Shown: positions 26,955 to 35,133 of the stretch, one piece after another
Numbering within the stretch: position 1 is the stretch's first letter
How the letters are laid out: each line of letters opens with the position of its first letter
Origin: JAHDCJ01 sp039028895
GTDB taxonomy: Bacteria > Bacteroidota > Bacteroidia > Chitinophagales > Saprospiraceae
DNA: 64,000 nt
Direction of reading: 5' to 3'
NCBI GenBank assembly: GCA_039028895.1
Contig: JBCCHF010000007.1
Coordinates: 1 to 64,000 of the forward strand
The notes under the pieces: model-generated
Database searches by the model: none
What the model saw: the letters and a program-made list of their open reading frames with translations, nothing else
What the model was told of the DNA's origin: nothing
Made by a program: the position numbers and the translations under genes

Positions 26955-27752
26955 ATGTCAAATAATGAACGATACGATAAAATAGGGATCGGCTACGACA
27001 GCACTCGCAAAGCCGACCCATACCTGGCTCAAAGGATGTACGATCTCATCCATTCCGGCAAGGCCAATAGTCTCTACCTCGATGTCGGCTGTGGAACAGG
27101 CAATTACACTTCAGCACTAAACGCTAAAGGACTAAGGTTTATCGGTATCGAACCATCCGAAGAAATGCTCGACAAAGCCCGGGTGAAAAACGAGACCATT
27201 ACCTGGAAAAAAGGATATGCAGAAAGTCTTGATTTAGCTTCAGAATCTGTAGATGGTGTTTTGGTCAGCCTCACCATCCATCATTGGAAAGACCTCAATA
27301 AAGGATTCCAGGAAATAGCAAGGGTTTTGAAAAAAGACGGAAAGGTTGTTCTCTTCACAACCCTCCCCGAACAGACAAAAGCCTATTGGCTATATCACTA
27401 CTTTCCGAAAATGATCGAAGATTCGATAAAAATCCTCCCAAAACTTGAAGTTGTTAAAGCAGCTTTTTCCAAAGCAGGACTAAAACTGGTTGAGCAAGAA
27501 CCCTATTTTGTAAAACCAGATTTAGAAGACTGGTTTTTGTATTGTGGCAAACACGACCCCGAACGCTATTTCAACGAAGATATCCGTAAAGGCATTTCCT
27601 CTTTTTCGCTTATTGCCCATCAAAAAGAAGTTGAAAAAGGCTTGCAAAAATTAAGAGCAGATATCGACAATGGAACCATTAAAAATGTCATGAAAGAATA
27701 CGAAAATGACATGGGCGATTATTTATTCCTTGTCGGAAAAACTCACAAATAG
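26955..27752 (+). CDS. Class I SAM-dependent methyltransferase
   Basis: I start at ATG 26955 (MSNNERYDKIGIGYD), which fits the promoter; the TTG 15 bases earlier is less likely. Motif I is YLDVGCGTGNY, followed by an acidic residue ending strand 2 (FIGIEPSEEML) and motif IV near VDGVLVSLTIHHWKDL, as in UbiE/COQ5-like methyltransferases. The small C-terminal half includes DWFLYCGKHDPERYF. The substrate cannot be read from sequence; the same layout occurs in trans-aconitate and small-molecule methyltransferases. Confidence 0.85.
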   Translation: MSNNERYDKIGIGYDSTRKADPYLAQRMYDLIHSGKANSLYLDVGCGTGNYTSALNAKGLRFIGIEPSEEMLDKARVKNETITWKKGYAESLDLASESVDGVLVSLTIHHWKDLNKGFQEIARVLKKDGKVVLFTTLPEQTKAYWLYHYFPKMIEDSIKILPKLEVVKAAFSKAGLKLVEQEPYFVKPDLEDWFLYCGKHDPERYFNEDIRKGISSFSLIAHQKEVEKGLQKLRADIDNGTIKNVMKEYENDMGDYLFLVGKTHK

Positions 27753-27789
27753 CCCCCTCTAAATGAGTGCCATACTGGACAACATAAAT

Positions 27790-27875
27790 TGGCGGAAAGT
27801 AAAGGAATCGAACCCTCATCAAAGTTGATGGCACGGTTTTCAAGACCGCTTATGCACCATTGCATGCTACCTTCC
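27790..27875 (-). tRNA. tRNA-Ser (anticodon UGA), encoded CCA
   Basis: GGAAGGT pairs with ACTTTCC, discriminator G, then CCA in the genome. The anticodon loop is CTTGAAA (UGA) on a GCGGT/ACCGT stem, with a long variable arm (CATCAA/TTGATG) and a TTCGATT T-loop. Position 8 is A, not U, and the D-arm is short and unusual. First of a tight three-gene array. Confidence 0.8.
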
Positions 27876-27883
27876 GAATATTG

Positions 27884-27959
27884 AGCCCGCGATCAGAATT
27901 GAACTGATGTTAAATAGGATTTGCAGTCCTATCCCAATACCAGCATTGGGTACACAGGC
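27884..27959 (-). tRNA. tRNA-Cys (anticodon GCA)
   Basis: GCCTGTG pairs with CGCGGGC (two G-U pairs), followed by discriminator U, the Cys-tRNA identity base. The anticodon loop is CTGCAAA (GCA) on TAGGA/TCCTA. The D-arm CCCAA/TTGGG and the T-arm ATCAG-TTCAATT-CTGAT are fully paired. CCA is not encoded (CAA instead). Spacing to neighbours is 8 and 5 bases. Confidence 0.85.
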
Positions 27960-27964
27960 GATTG

Positions 27965-28049
27965 CGGAAAGCAGTGGAATCGAACCACATACATCATCGT
28001 GTACAAGCTGCTTAGCAGACAGTTGCCAAACCATTTGGCATTACTTTCC
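27965..28049 (-). tRNA. tRNA-Ser (anticodon GCU)
   Basis: GGAAAGT pairs with GCTTTCC, discriminator G. The anticodon loop is CTGCTAA (GCU); the variable arm is long (TTGTACACGATGATGTAT), making it class II. One mismatch occurs at the top of both the anticodon and T stems, and position 8 is A. CCA is not encoded. This is the upstream end of the array on the minus strand. Confidence 0.8.
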
Positions 28050-28055
28050 GGAAAT

Positions 28056-28085
28056 AAAAAAGCCCTTGTAAATCAATACAAGAGC
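28056..28085 (-). terminator. Hairpin plus T-run directly upstream of the tRNA array
   Basis: GCCCTTGTA (28062-28070) pairs with TACAAGAGC (28077-28085), one mismatch, and is followed on the minus strand by six T. It looks like a rho-independent terminator but ends 6 bases before the tRNA-Ser(GCU) 5' end, leaving no room for a promoter. An attenuator or processing signal is possible. Confidence 0.5.
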
Positions 28086-28288
28086 CTAGGGGTGTTAATT
28101 CGTTTTATGATCAGCACCTAAAATAATGCTCCTGTACATCTGATTACAGACGAACTGGAACAATTTGAAAGTATGATATTGATTTTTATTGTCATGATTA
28201 TCCTGATAAATATTGTTAATTTTCTTCAGAATTCGATTATTAAACAGGGATAAAGAGTATTGAGTTCCCTGATTCAATATTTTTTGAA

Positions 28289-29854
28289 ATGACCAATAAA
28301 TCCAAAGTTACGATTCAAGGAGTCATGTTGAATGCGTACCCAGACAGTATAGGTACCAACCTTAGTGATATGGTCAGGCTGCTGCAAAGACCAGAATTAA
28401 AAGATGCCTTTTCTCTTTTCTACGTTCTGCCGACTTTCTTTAACAGTGATCTGGATCGTGGTTTCTCCATCATTGATTATAAGTTGAATCAAGACCTGGT
28501 GGCGACCAATGATCTTGAAGCTTTAAAAGAACTCGGCATCCAGCTAAAGTTTGATATTGTCCTCAATCATTTATCGGTAGCATCTCCACAATTCAAAGAC
28601 CTGCTGGAAAAAGGAGACGATTCCGCGTACAAAGATTTTTTCATTGACTGGAATGAATTCTGGGAAGGACACGGCGAGCAAAACGACGAAGGGGTCATCG
28701 TTCCCGAAAAGAAATACCTTGATAAATTATTCATGCGCAAACCAGGTCTGCCTATCCTGAAAGTCCTTTTCCCGGATGGCTCTGAACGGCCGTATTGGAA
28801 TACCTTTTACCAGAATATATCTGAAAACGAGAACGGGCAGAAAACTTATCTCGGCCAAATGGACGTCAACGCCAAATCATCTTTAGTGTGGTCGTTTTAT
28901 GAAGAGGTCCTTGCCGGAATGGAAAAGTACGGATGCAGCATTTTAAGGCTAGATGCATTCGCCTATTTGCACAAAGCCATCGGGGAATCCAATTTTTTCA
29001 ATAAACCGGGCACCTGGGAATACCTGTCAAAAATCAATAAGATCGCCCTGGATAATGAGCTGGTGTTATTACCAGAAATCCACGCCGAATATGGTCTCCA
29101 CCTGCACGACGAAGTCGCAGCCGAAGGCTATATCATTTATGATTTTTTCTTACCAGGACTGATCATTCATGCTATCGAAAAAGGAACTGGTGTAGCCTTA
29201 ATGACATGGGCAAAAGAGATCATTAACAAAGGTTTCAAAACAGTCAATATGCTGGGGTGCCACGACGGTATTCCCGTACTCGACCTAAAAGGTAAAACCA
29301 TTAATGGCGTTTACCAAAAAGGTCTTTTGGAAGACCACGAAATTGAAGAGATCATCGAACTCATACTGACCAGGGGAGGCCGGGTCAAAAACCTGTATGG
29401 ACCTAGTGGAAAGAAAATTTCCTATTACCAGGTCAATGCAACGTACTTCAGCGCCCTTGGAGAGGATGAAAATAAAATGCTGCTGGCACGCGCCATTCAA
29501 ATGTTTATGCCCGGAATCCCGCAGGTATGGTACCTCGACATCTTCGCTGGTCGTAACGATTACGAAGCCGCCGATAAAGCCGGGATTGGCGGTCACAAGG
29601 AAATCAACAGAACAACGCTTAATCTTCATGATATAGAAGAAGGGTTAAAGGAAAAACTAGTTTTAAAACAATTGGAATTGATCAGACTGAGAAATACGTC
29701 AACAGCCTTTTCCGGTAAGGTAGAATTTAAAGAAGGCCCCGATCATCGAATTTCTATTCGATGGACAAATAGCACAGAATTTGCCGAACTAAAAGCTGAC
29801 CTCAAAACGTGTGAATTTTCAATTCGGGATACCAAATCTTCATTTTCTACTTAA
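28289..29854 (+). CDS. GH13_18 glucoside phosphorylase, sucrose-6F-phosphate phosphorylase-like
   Basis: GH13_18 enzymes split sucrose-type glucosides with phosphate, giving glucose 1-phosphate. Here the nucleophile is D222 (LRLDAF), the acid/base E263 (LPEIHAEY) and the transition-state pair H325/D326 (GCHDGIPVLDLKG). The motifs VLPTFFNSDLDRGFSIIDY, YWNTFYQ and MPGIPQVWYLDIFAG fit the sucrose 6'-phosphate phosphorylase branch (Thermoanaerobacterium type) better than Bifidobacterium sucrose phosphorylase. No signal peptide, so cytoplasmic. Glucosylglycerate phosphorylase is the main alternative. A small-molecule kinase lies downstream. Confidence 0.88.
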   Translation: MTNKSKVTIQGVMLNAYPDSIGTNLSDMVRLLQRPELKDAFSLFYVLPTFFNSDLDRGFSIIDYKLNQDLVATNDLEALKELGIQLKFDIVLNHLSVASPQFKDLLEKGDDSAYKDFFIDWNEFWEGHGEQNDEGVIVPEKKYLDKLFMRKPGLPILKVLFPDGSERPYWNTFYQNISENENGQKTYLGQMDVNAKSSLVWSFYEEVLAGMEKYGCSILRLDAFAYLHKAIGESNFFNKPGTWEYLSKINKIALDNELVLLPEIHAEYGLHLHDEVAAEGYIIYDFFLPGLIIHAIEKGTGVALMTWAKEIINKGFKTVNMLGCHDGIPVLDLKGKTINGVYQKGLLEDHEIEEIIELILTRGGRVKNLYGPSGKKISYYQVNATYFSALGEDENKMLLARAIQMFMPGIPQVWYLDIFAGRNDYEAADKAGIGGHKEINRTTLNLHDIEEGLKEKLVLKQLELIRLRNTSTAFSGKVEFKEGPDHRISIRWTNSTEFAELKADLKTCEFSIRDTKSSFST

Positions 29855-29879
29855 AGTCAATTTTTAATGATCAACCTAA

Positions 29880-30023
29880 AAACACAATTTTTTCATTCTA
29901 TGCATTTCATGTTTCGGTGCGATATCCACGAATGCTCAATCTACTTTTAAGGAAGCCATTGCTTCAAAGAAGATAAAATAAGACTTGATTCCTGAGATTG
30001 AGGCGCTGTTGGCCAACGAATAA
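29880..30023 (+). pseudogene. Possible remnant of a small secreted-protein gene
   Basis: One frame reads a signal-peptide-like stretch (FFILCISCFGAISTNAQ), then STFKEAIASKKIK, a stop at 29979, and continues DLIPEIEALLANE to a second stop at 30021-30023. There is no start codon after the preceding in-frame stop. It looks like a decayed start and an internal stop rather than chance, but is short. Confidence 0.3.
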
Positions 30024-30039
30024 TGCGCTGATTGTCATA

Positions 30040-30110
30040 GCGGGGTCTGCTGAAAGGAACCCCGCAATTCGAAAAACCTCTGCGAATCTTTGTTGCGACT
30101 ATGCCTTGTT
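30040..30110. repeat. Dispersed repeat copy with GC hairpin
   Basis: GCGGGGT (30040-30046) pairs with ACCCCGC (30059-30065), followed by AAACCTCTGCGAATCTTTG. The order (GGG hairpin with CTGCTGAAAGGA, then CTCTGCG/CTTTG words) matches the right half of the copy at 38865-39018. It ends 17 bases before the kinase start. Confidence 0.5.
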
Positions 30111-30126
30111 CTAAAAAGTTTTTTTC

Positions 30127-31080
30127 ATGGACCAAGTAAACTTAGCTAAACTAGCTGTAAAGGCTTTAGAAAACTATAAACAAAACGTTGTCTCTTGTAC
30201 GTTTTTTGCAAAAGAAACCTCCACAGTCTATAAGGTTACCAACGACAAAAACCAGGACTTTGCATTAAAGATCCACGACCAGGAGTTTACCAATCTTGAA
30301 GACAGCATCATCGAGATACAAATTCTTGAAGCTATTAGGAAAGATGGGGCTATCCAAACCGCAGAATTGATACAAAATAAAGGTGGACATCCTGTTACAA
30401 TTTACAGCGATCCATCATCAGAAAAGACTTATAGAATAACCCTGACGAAATGGTTAAAGGGTGTCAACTTCAAAGGCAACGAAACGGAACAAATCTTCTT
30501 TGAATTGGGAAAAACAGTTGCTCAACTGCACAACATCACCAAAAATATTGTCCTTCCGGAAAAGGTCACGCCAAAAGCCTGGAACCAGGTGTTTTACTTC
30601 CGAAATGAATCCGCAGTTTATCATGATCCAATACACAAAAATAAATTCAGTGACGAATTTGTTGAGGTAATGGATACTGCCGTTCCAATTCTCAACCAGC
30701 AACTTAAGAGAATTTATGATTCCGAAAAACCAATTTTACTTCATGGGGATCTCAACCCATGGAACATCAAAATTCAAAACAAACAATTAGCCATTTTCGA
30801 TTTTGAGGACGCGATCTTTGGTCCTCCTATCCATGATTTAGCGATTCTGTTCTACTACTACCGACAAAACCCTGATTTCGGATATGAGCACGTGAAAGAG
30901 CATGTACTGAAAGGGTATGCAGAATTCAACGAGATCAAGGATTTTTCCGATAAGGATATCGAAACTCTCATCATGGCGAGAAACGCCAATTTTCTAAACT
31001 ATGTACTTACCCTCGAAGGTGATTACAAGGACTACATAGCTAAGGGACTCACAAAGTTGAAAGCCTATCTCAACGCATAA
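30127..31080 (+). CDS. APH/ChoK-family kinase
   Basis: The aminoglycoside-phosphotransferase/choline-kinase fold is shown by the ATP lysine in DFALKIHD, the Brenner motif LLHGDLNPWNIKI and the metal-binding IFDFEDAIFGPPIHDLA. Length 317 is normal. Substrates in this superfamily range from homoserine and choline to sugars and proteins; the DFE (not DFD) version is common in HipA-unrelated SrkA/YihE and in homoserine-kinase II types. Nothing nearby fixes the substrate. The preceding phosphorylase suggests, without proof, a sugar or sugar-acid acceptor. Confidence 0.82.
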   Translation: MDQVNLAKLAVKALENYKQNVVSCTFFAKETSTVYKVTNDKNQDFALKIHDQEFTNLEDSIIEIQILEAIRKDGAIQTAELIQNKGGHPVTIYSDPSSEKTYRITLTKWLKGVNFKGNETEQIFFELGKTVAQLHNITKNIVLPEKVTPKAWNQVFYFRNESAVYHDPIHKNKFSDEFVEVMDTAVPILNQQLKRIYDSEKPILLHGDLNPWNIKIQNKQLAIFDFEDAIFGPPIHDLAILFYYYRQNPDFGYEHVKEHVLKGYAEFNEIKDFSDKDIETLIMARNANFLNYVLTLEGDYKDYIAKGLTKLKAYLNA

Positions 31081-31174
31081 TTCCGCCAATAGGCCCTAAT
31101 TGTCTTAACGGGTTTTCCTGGGGAGCCACTGTGTGGAAACATCTTTTTTAAGTTTAAATTTAAAAGGCGTTGTA

Positions 31175-31345
31175 TGGCCAAAATATCGACCGCAGATCGG
31201 TCAAACTATTCCAATTATTGGCCGTAAGTCTTGTTTCCGACCTCAGAGCAGTCGAATTATTTCATTTTAGGTGAATGTGCGACCTCTCTGAGGTCGGGAT
31301 AATAGAAAAACAGCAAACATAATATGACCCTTCCAAGGTCACAAA
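31175..31345. repeat. Structured non-coding stretch with competing inverted repeats
   Basis: The 420-base gene-free interval 31081-31500 contains GGCCAA (31176-31181)/TTGGCC (31218-31223) around GACCG-CAGAT-CGGTC (31188-31202); CCGACCTCAGAG (31237-31248) with CTCTGAGGTCGG (31286-31297), 12 paired bases; the same 3' arm can fold on itself as CGACCTC-TCT-GAGGTCG (31280-31296); then TGACCCTTCCAAGGTCA (31325-31341). Either a cluster of REP-like elements or a leader RNA for the glycosidase gene at 31501. Confidence 0.6.
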
Positions 31346-31500
31346 AGCCATCCAAACCAAAATAATTTAAAAATGATTCGATGTGTTCCCACGTTAGCCT
31401 CTTTGAGAGCCCTACTGAAATAAAAAAAACGAAAGTCTAACCAACTAAAGTCCTATTAAAATATGCCCAAAAATCGTAAATTCGATAAAAGTTTAAACCC

Positions 31501-34155
31501 ATGAATAAAGCTTGGCTCATCTTACTTTTGGTGACGATCATTTCCTGCCAGGAAACCAAAAATACCGAAGTGCTATACGAATCAGACATGTTTAAGGTGT
31601 CGAAAGACAAAGTTGAACAAGGCGACAATCTCGCAGAAGTCGTCTCCCCAACCCATTTGAAATCAAATTATAAAAGCCCGGCAAGTACCACTTTCTCGAG
31701 ACTGGTCAAATATAAATTCAGTATCAACGAAAAAGACAATGAGTTACCGCCGGGTGCTGATCATTGGGTAATCATCGGAGACGAAAATGAATCACCATTG
31801 GTGAAGTTTGGTGAAAAACCACCGCCTTTCCCCGATCAGCCCAGCACCTTCCTGCCCACTAATTATGAGTATACCTTCAAGGTGGACGTCTCAACGGTAC
31901 TCGAACAATTTAATAATCAGGGGTATTACGAAGCACACGATGGCAGTAAAGTCGCTGCATCCGATTTCAAAGGATTCTACATCGCCGGAGGATCAGAGCC
32001 ACTTACCTGGGATTTTGTCAATCTTGACAACCAGGGCCTCAAGCTTCAGCCGACTGACGATCCCAACATTTTCAGTATTACTTTAAAGTTGAATCCATAC
32101 GATGATACCGCGGAAAGAGATAAGGAATGGAAGCTGACAGAAAATGTTTCAAATCGACCGATCTACACTTCCGAACAACCCTTGGTTGATGCGTTATTCA
32201 ATTTAACCCTCGAAGAAGCCATCAAGAATATTGAACCAGACAGCACCCTGCGCACAGGGGCCAAATGGGGCGGCGTATGGACGCGCGATGTAAGCTATAG
32301 TACACTACTCGCATTTGCTTATCACGAACCTGAAGTCGCCAAGATCAGCTTGCGCAAAAAGATCAGAAGAAACCGCATCGTGCAGGATACCGGTTCGGGA
32401 GGCGCATGGCCGGTTTCATCAGACCGTACGACATGGGTACTAGGTGCCTGGGAAATTTACAAGGTCACTGGCGATAAAGAATGGCTTGACGAGATATATC
32501 CTGTGATCAGGAATACACTCGAAGATGATTACAAAACGATTTATGTAGAAGGTACAGGCATGTACTCAGGCGAATCGTCCTTCCTGGATTGGCGCGAACA
32601 GACATACCCAAAATGGATGGACAATAAAGACATTTACATGTCGCAAAACCTGGGCACCAACGTCGTGCACTACCAGGCACACCGCATCCTTGCTGAGATG
32701 TCAAAGATCAAAGGCGCTCCATACGAAGTTTATGAAGAGCGTGCCGAGAAAATCAAAAAGGGTATCAATGATTTTCTTTGGATGGAAGCCAAAGGGTATT
32801 ACGCTCAATACATTTATGGCCGTAATGATATGATCGTTTCCCCAAGGTATGAAGCACTTGGCGAAGCACTCGCTATTTTGTTCGATGTTGCTGATGACAC
32901 CAAGGCAGCTTCTATCATTGCTGAATCACCATTGACGGAATTTGGCGCGACTTGTATCTATCCGCAGATTCCAGGCATTCCTCCTTATCACAATAATGGC
33001 ATCTGGCCATTCGTCCAGTCTTACTGGAATTGGGCTGCTGCCAAAACAGGTAATGAAGCAGTGCTTAACCATGGCCTGGCAAGTATATACAGAGCAGCCG
33101 CTTTGTTTTTGAGCAATTACGAAAATATGGTTGCTGAAACTGGCGACTTTCTGGGTACAGAAATTAATTCTCACCGCATGCTATGGAGTATGGCTGGTAC
33201 ATTCGCCATGGTACACAGAGTGTTTATCGGCATGGATTTCGAAACTGATGGTATAACTTTTAACCCTGTTGTTCCCAAAGTTTATGGTGGCACAAAAACC
33301 TTGTCCAATTTCAAGTACAGGGGCGCAACCCTTAATGTCACCGTGAATGGACATGGTACGAAGATTAAAAACGTAACCATCAATGGTCAGGCGGCAGAGC
33401 AGGCATTTCTACCTGCAGAAGCTCAAGGTAATTATGAGATTATCATTGACCTCGCTAATAACGATTTCCCACACCAGGACATCAATATGGTTGACAATCA
33501 TTTCACACCTACAACAGTTTTAACAGAAAAAGAAGCGAACACATTAAAGTGGGCAGCAGTTGAAAATGCCGCCAGCTACCGCATTTACCAGGATGGTAAA
33601 TTAGCAGACACCATCTTTGAAACAGAATATGAGGTAGCAGAAGGACCATACACCAAAGTTCAGGTAAGTGCGGTAGATGACAAGGGATATGAAGGGTTCG
33701 CCAGTGAGCCGCTTGCCTTCAATGATAAAGCAATAAAAGTCGAAATAGAAGATTTCGCTTCAAAGTCCGGCCTGCCTTATTCCAATTATTCCGGCAAGGG
33801 ATTCGTGGAGATCAGCCTTGAACAAAACAAGGCAATTAAAATCCTGATTAATATGCCGGAAGGAGGAGAGTATCTTGTTGATCTGAAATACTCAAACGGT
33901 AGTGGCCGATGGAATACCAATAACAAGTGCGCGATCAGGAGTTTGATGGTTAATAATGCATACCAGGGAGTAATGGTACTTCCACAGCGCGGCATGGATG
34001 AATGGTCAGATTGGGGCTTTTCAAACAGCCATATCGTAAATTTGGATGAAGGCAAAAATGAAATTCAACTAGTGTTTGAAGAGTGGAACAACAATATGAA
34101 CGTTGAGGTTAATACGGCAATGCTGGATTACCTCAGGTTGATAAAAGTAAAATAA
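31501..34155 (+). CDS. Six-hairpin glycosidase-like lipoprotein with C-terminal carbohydrate-binding module
   Basis: Lipobox at C16 (IISC). Residues ~50-200 are a beta-sandwich lead; ~215-620 form an (alpha/alpha)6 barrel with GVWTRDVSYSTLLAF (D263) and FLDWREQTYPKW (D363) as candidate acid/base residues and NNGIWPFVQSYWNWAAAK late in the barrel. A beta domain follows (~630-745), then a CBM6/35-like module (~748-884; EIEDFASKSG, GGEYLVDLKYSNGSGRW, MLDYLRLI). The fold is shared by GH63, GH78, GH15 and related families; I cannot fix the family. Likely surface or periplasmic glycoside hydrolase. No SusCD neighbours. Confidence 0.78.
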   Translation: MNKAWLILLLVTIISCQETKNTEVLYESDMFKVSKDKVEQGDNLAEVVSPTHLKSNYKSPASTTFSRLVKYKFSINEKDNELPPGADHWVIIGDENESPLVKFGEKPPPFPDQPSTFLPTNYEYTFKVDVSTVLEQFNNQGYYEAHDGSKVAASDFKGFYIAGGSEPLTWDFVNLDNQGLKLQPTDDPNIFSITLKLNPYDDTAERDKEWKLTENVSNRPIYTSEQPLVDALFNLTLEEAIKNIEPDSTLRTGAKWGGVWTRDVSYSTLLAFAYHEPEVAKISLRKKIRRNRIVQDTGSGGAWPVSSDRTTWVLGAWEIYKVTGDKEWLDEIYPVIRNTLEDDYKTIYVEGTGMYSGESSFLDWREQTYPKWMDNKDIYMSQNLGTNVVHYQAHRILAEMSKIKGAPYEVYEERAEKIKKGINDFLWMEAKGYYAQYIYGRNDMIVSPRYEALGEALAILFDVADDTKAASIIAESPLTEFGATCIYPQIPGIPPYHNNGIWPFVQSYWNWAAAKTGNEAVLNHGLASIYRAAALFLSNYENMVAETGDFLGTEINSHRMLWSMAGTFAMVHRVFIGMDFETDGITFNPVVPKVYGGTKTLSNFKYRGATLNVTVNGHGTKIKNVTINGQAAEQAFLPAEAQGNYEIIIDLANNDFPHQDINMVDNHFTPTTVLTEKEANTLKWAAVENAASYRIYQDGKLADTIFETEYEVAEGPYTKVQVSAVDDKGYEGFASEPLAFNDKAIKVEIEDFASKSGLPYSNYSGKGFVEISLEQNKAIKILINMPEGGEYLVDLKYSNGSGRWNTNNKCAIRSLMVNNAYQGVMVLPQRGMDEWSDWGFSNSHIVNLDEGKNEIQLVFEEWNNNMNVEVNTAMLDYLRLIKVK

Positions 34156-34163
34156 TAAAGAAA

Positions 34164-34847
34164 CTAGTTGATAGCCATTATCTTGGAAACAATGGCGTCT
34201 GATCGTGCGCGTGCTGCCTTAATTGAGTCTTCCGATTCGTAAATAGAGTGGAATGACATAAGAACCAGTCGTTCCCTGATCAGCATAAAGTTGAGGGTGT
34301 TGATCATTATAAACTCTGAATTGCCAACCGGGTATTTGATAAGAAAGATTTGTGACTTTACATTGTCAAGTGGGGAGTAGATTTCCAAGGTAACGGGTGC
34401 CTCATCAGGCATAAACTCTGCGACCGATTCATCATTGATCTTGTTAAGGGCCTGGTCCCAGTTTTCTGCCAGGTAATTCTGTTCTAACAACCGGGTTACT
34501 TCATCCAAGATACGCTGATCGGCTTTAACGCCAAGGGTTTGATTGACCACATAGATCTTAAAGTAGTTATTCAGGATAAGTTGGTCTATCTGGTCTTTTT
34601 GCTGATATGCCTCATTTTCGAGATAAAAAGCGAGGACAGAATTATCATCAATTTCATATTTGTCGGCGAAGGCTTTCACTGTGGGATAGTTGTATGCCTC
34701 CCTCATTCCATCTATAGCCGGCAGGCAAATGGGTACTTTCCCAAATAGCACACTTTGGTCGCAATTCTTTTCGTAAAGACTTTTCTGGCCAAAACTTAAA
34801 CTGGACAGCGTAATCAAAACGATAAACAGAAAACATCTTATGACCAT
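34164..34847 (-). CDS. Secreted protein of unknown function
   Basis: Signal peptide residues 1-20 (SLSFGQ). The mature ~207 residues contain LPAIDGMREAYNYPTVKAFADKYEID and a helical C-terminus rich in short hydrophobics. No family recognised. It is convergent with the glycosidase gene (8 bases between stops), with no visible link. Confidence 0.65.
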   Translation of the reverse strand: MVIRCFLFIVLITLSSLSFGQKSLYEKNCDQSVLFGKVPICLPAIDGMREAYNYPTVKAFADKYEIDDNSVLAFYLENEAYQQKDQIDQLILNNYFKIYVVNQTLGVKADQRILDEVTRLLEQNYLAENWDQALNKINDESVAEFMPDEAPVTLEIYSPLDNVKSQIFLIKYPVGNSEFIMINTLNFMLIRERLVLMSFHSIYESEDSIKAARARSDAIVSKIMAIN

Positions 34848-35133
34848 CTATAATTTTACCTTATGATTTGAGAAAATAAATTCCAAATTGTATGTATTCC
34901 AAGTTGGTACTTATGGGGTCGGTAAACATGAAATTATAAATTTTTCGAGATAAAAGAGTAAATGGACTTTTCCCGAGCGCATTGTTGTTAAACAAAAATG
35001 ACTCTATAGTTATTGTAGGGTTAAACCTTTAAGTGAGATTGGAGTCTTACACTCGTCTCTTATTTTTCACTGAGAAGTAACACGATCTCTTCCTTAAAGA
35101 ACCGACACGTTACCCAAAACCTCTAAGTTAAAA

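Noticed and set aside
28095..28277. 60-codon minus-strand frame ending just before the terminator-like hairpin
   Set aside because: It starts on TTG, has no family and no good ribosome site. I keep only the possible transcript as a finding.
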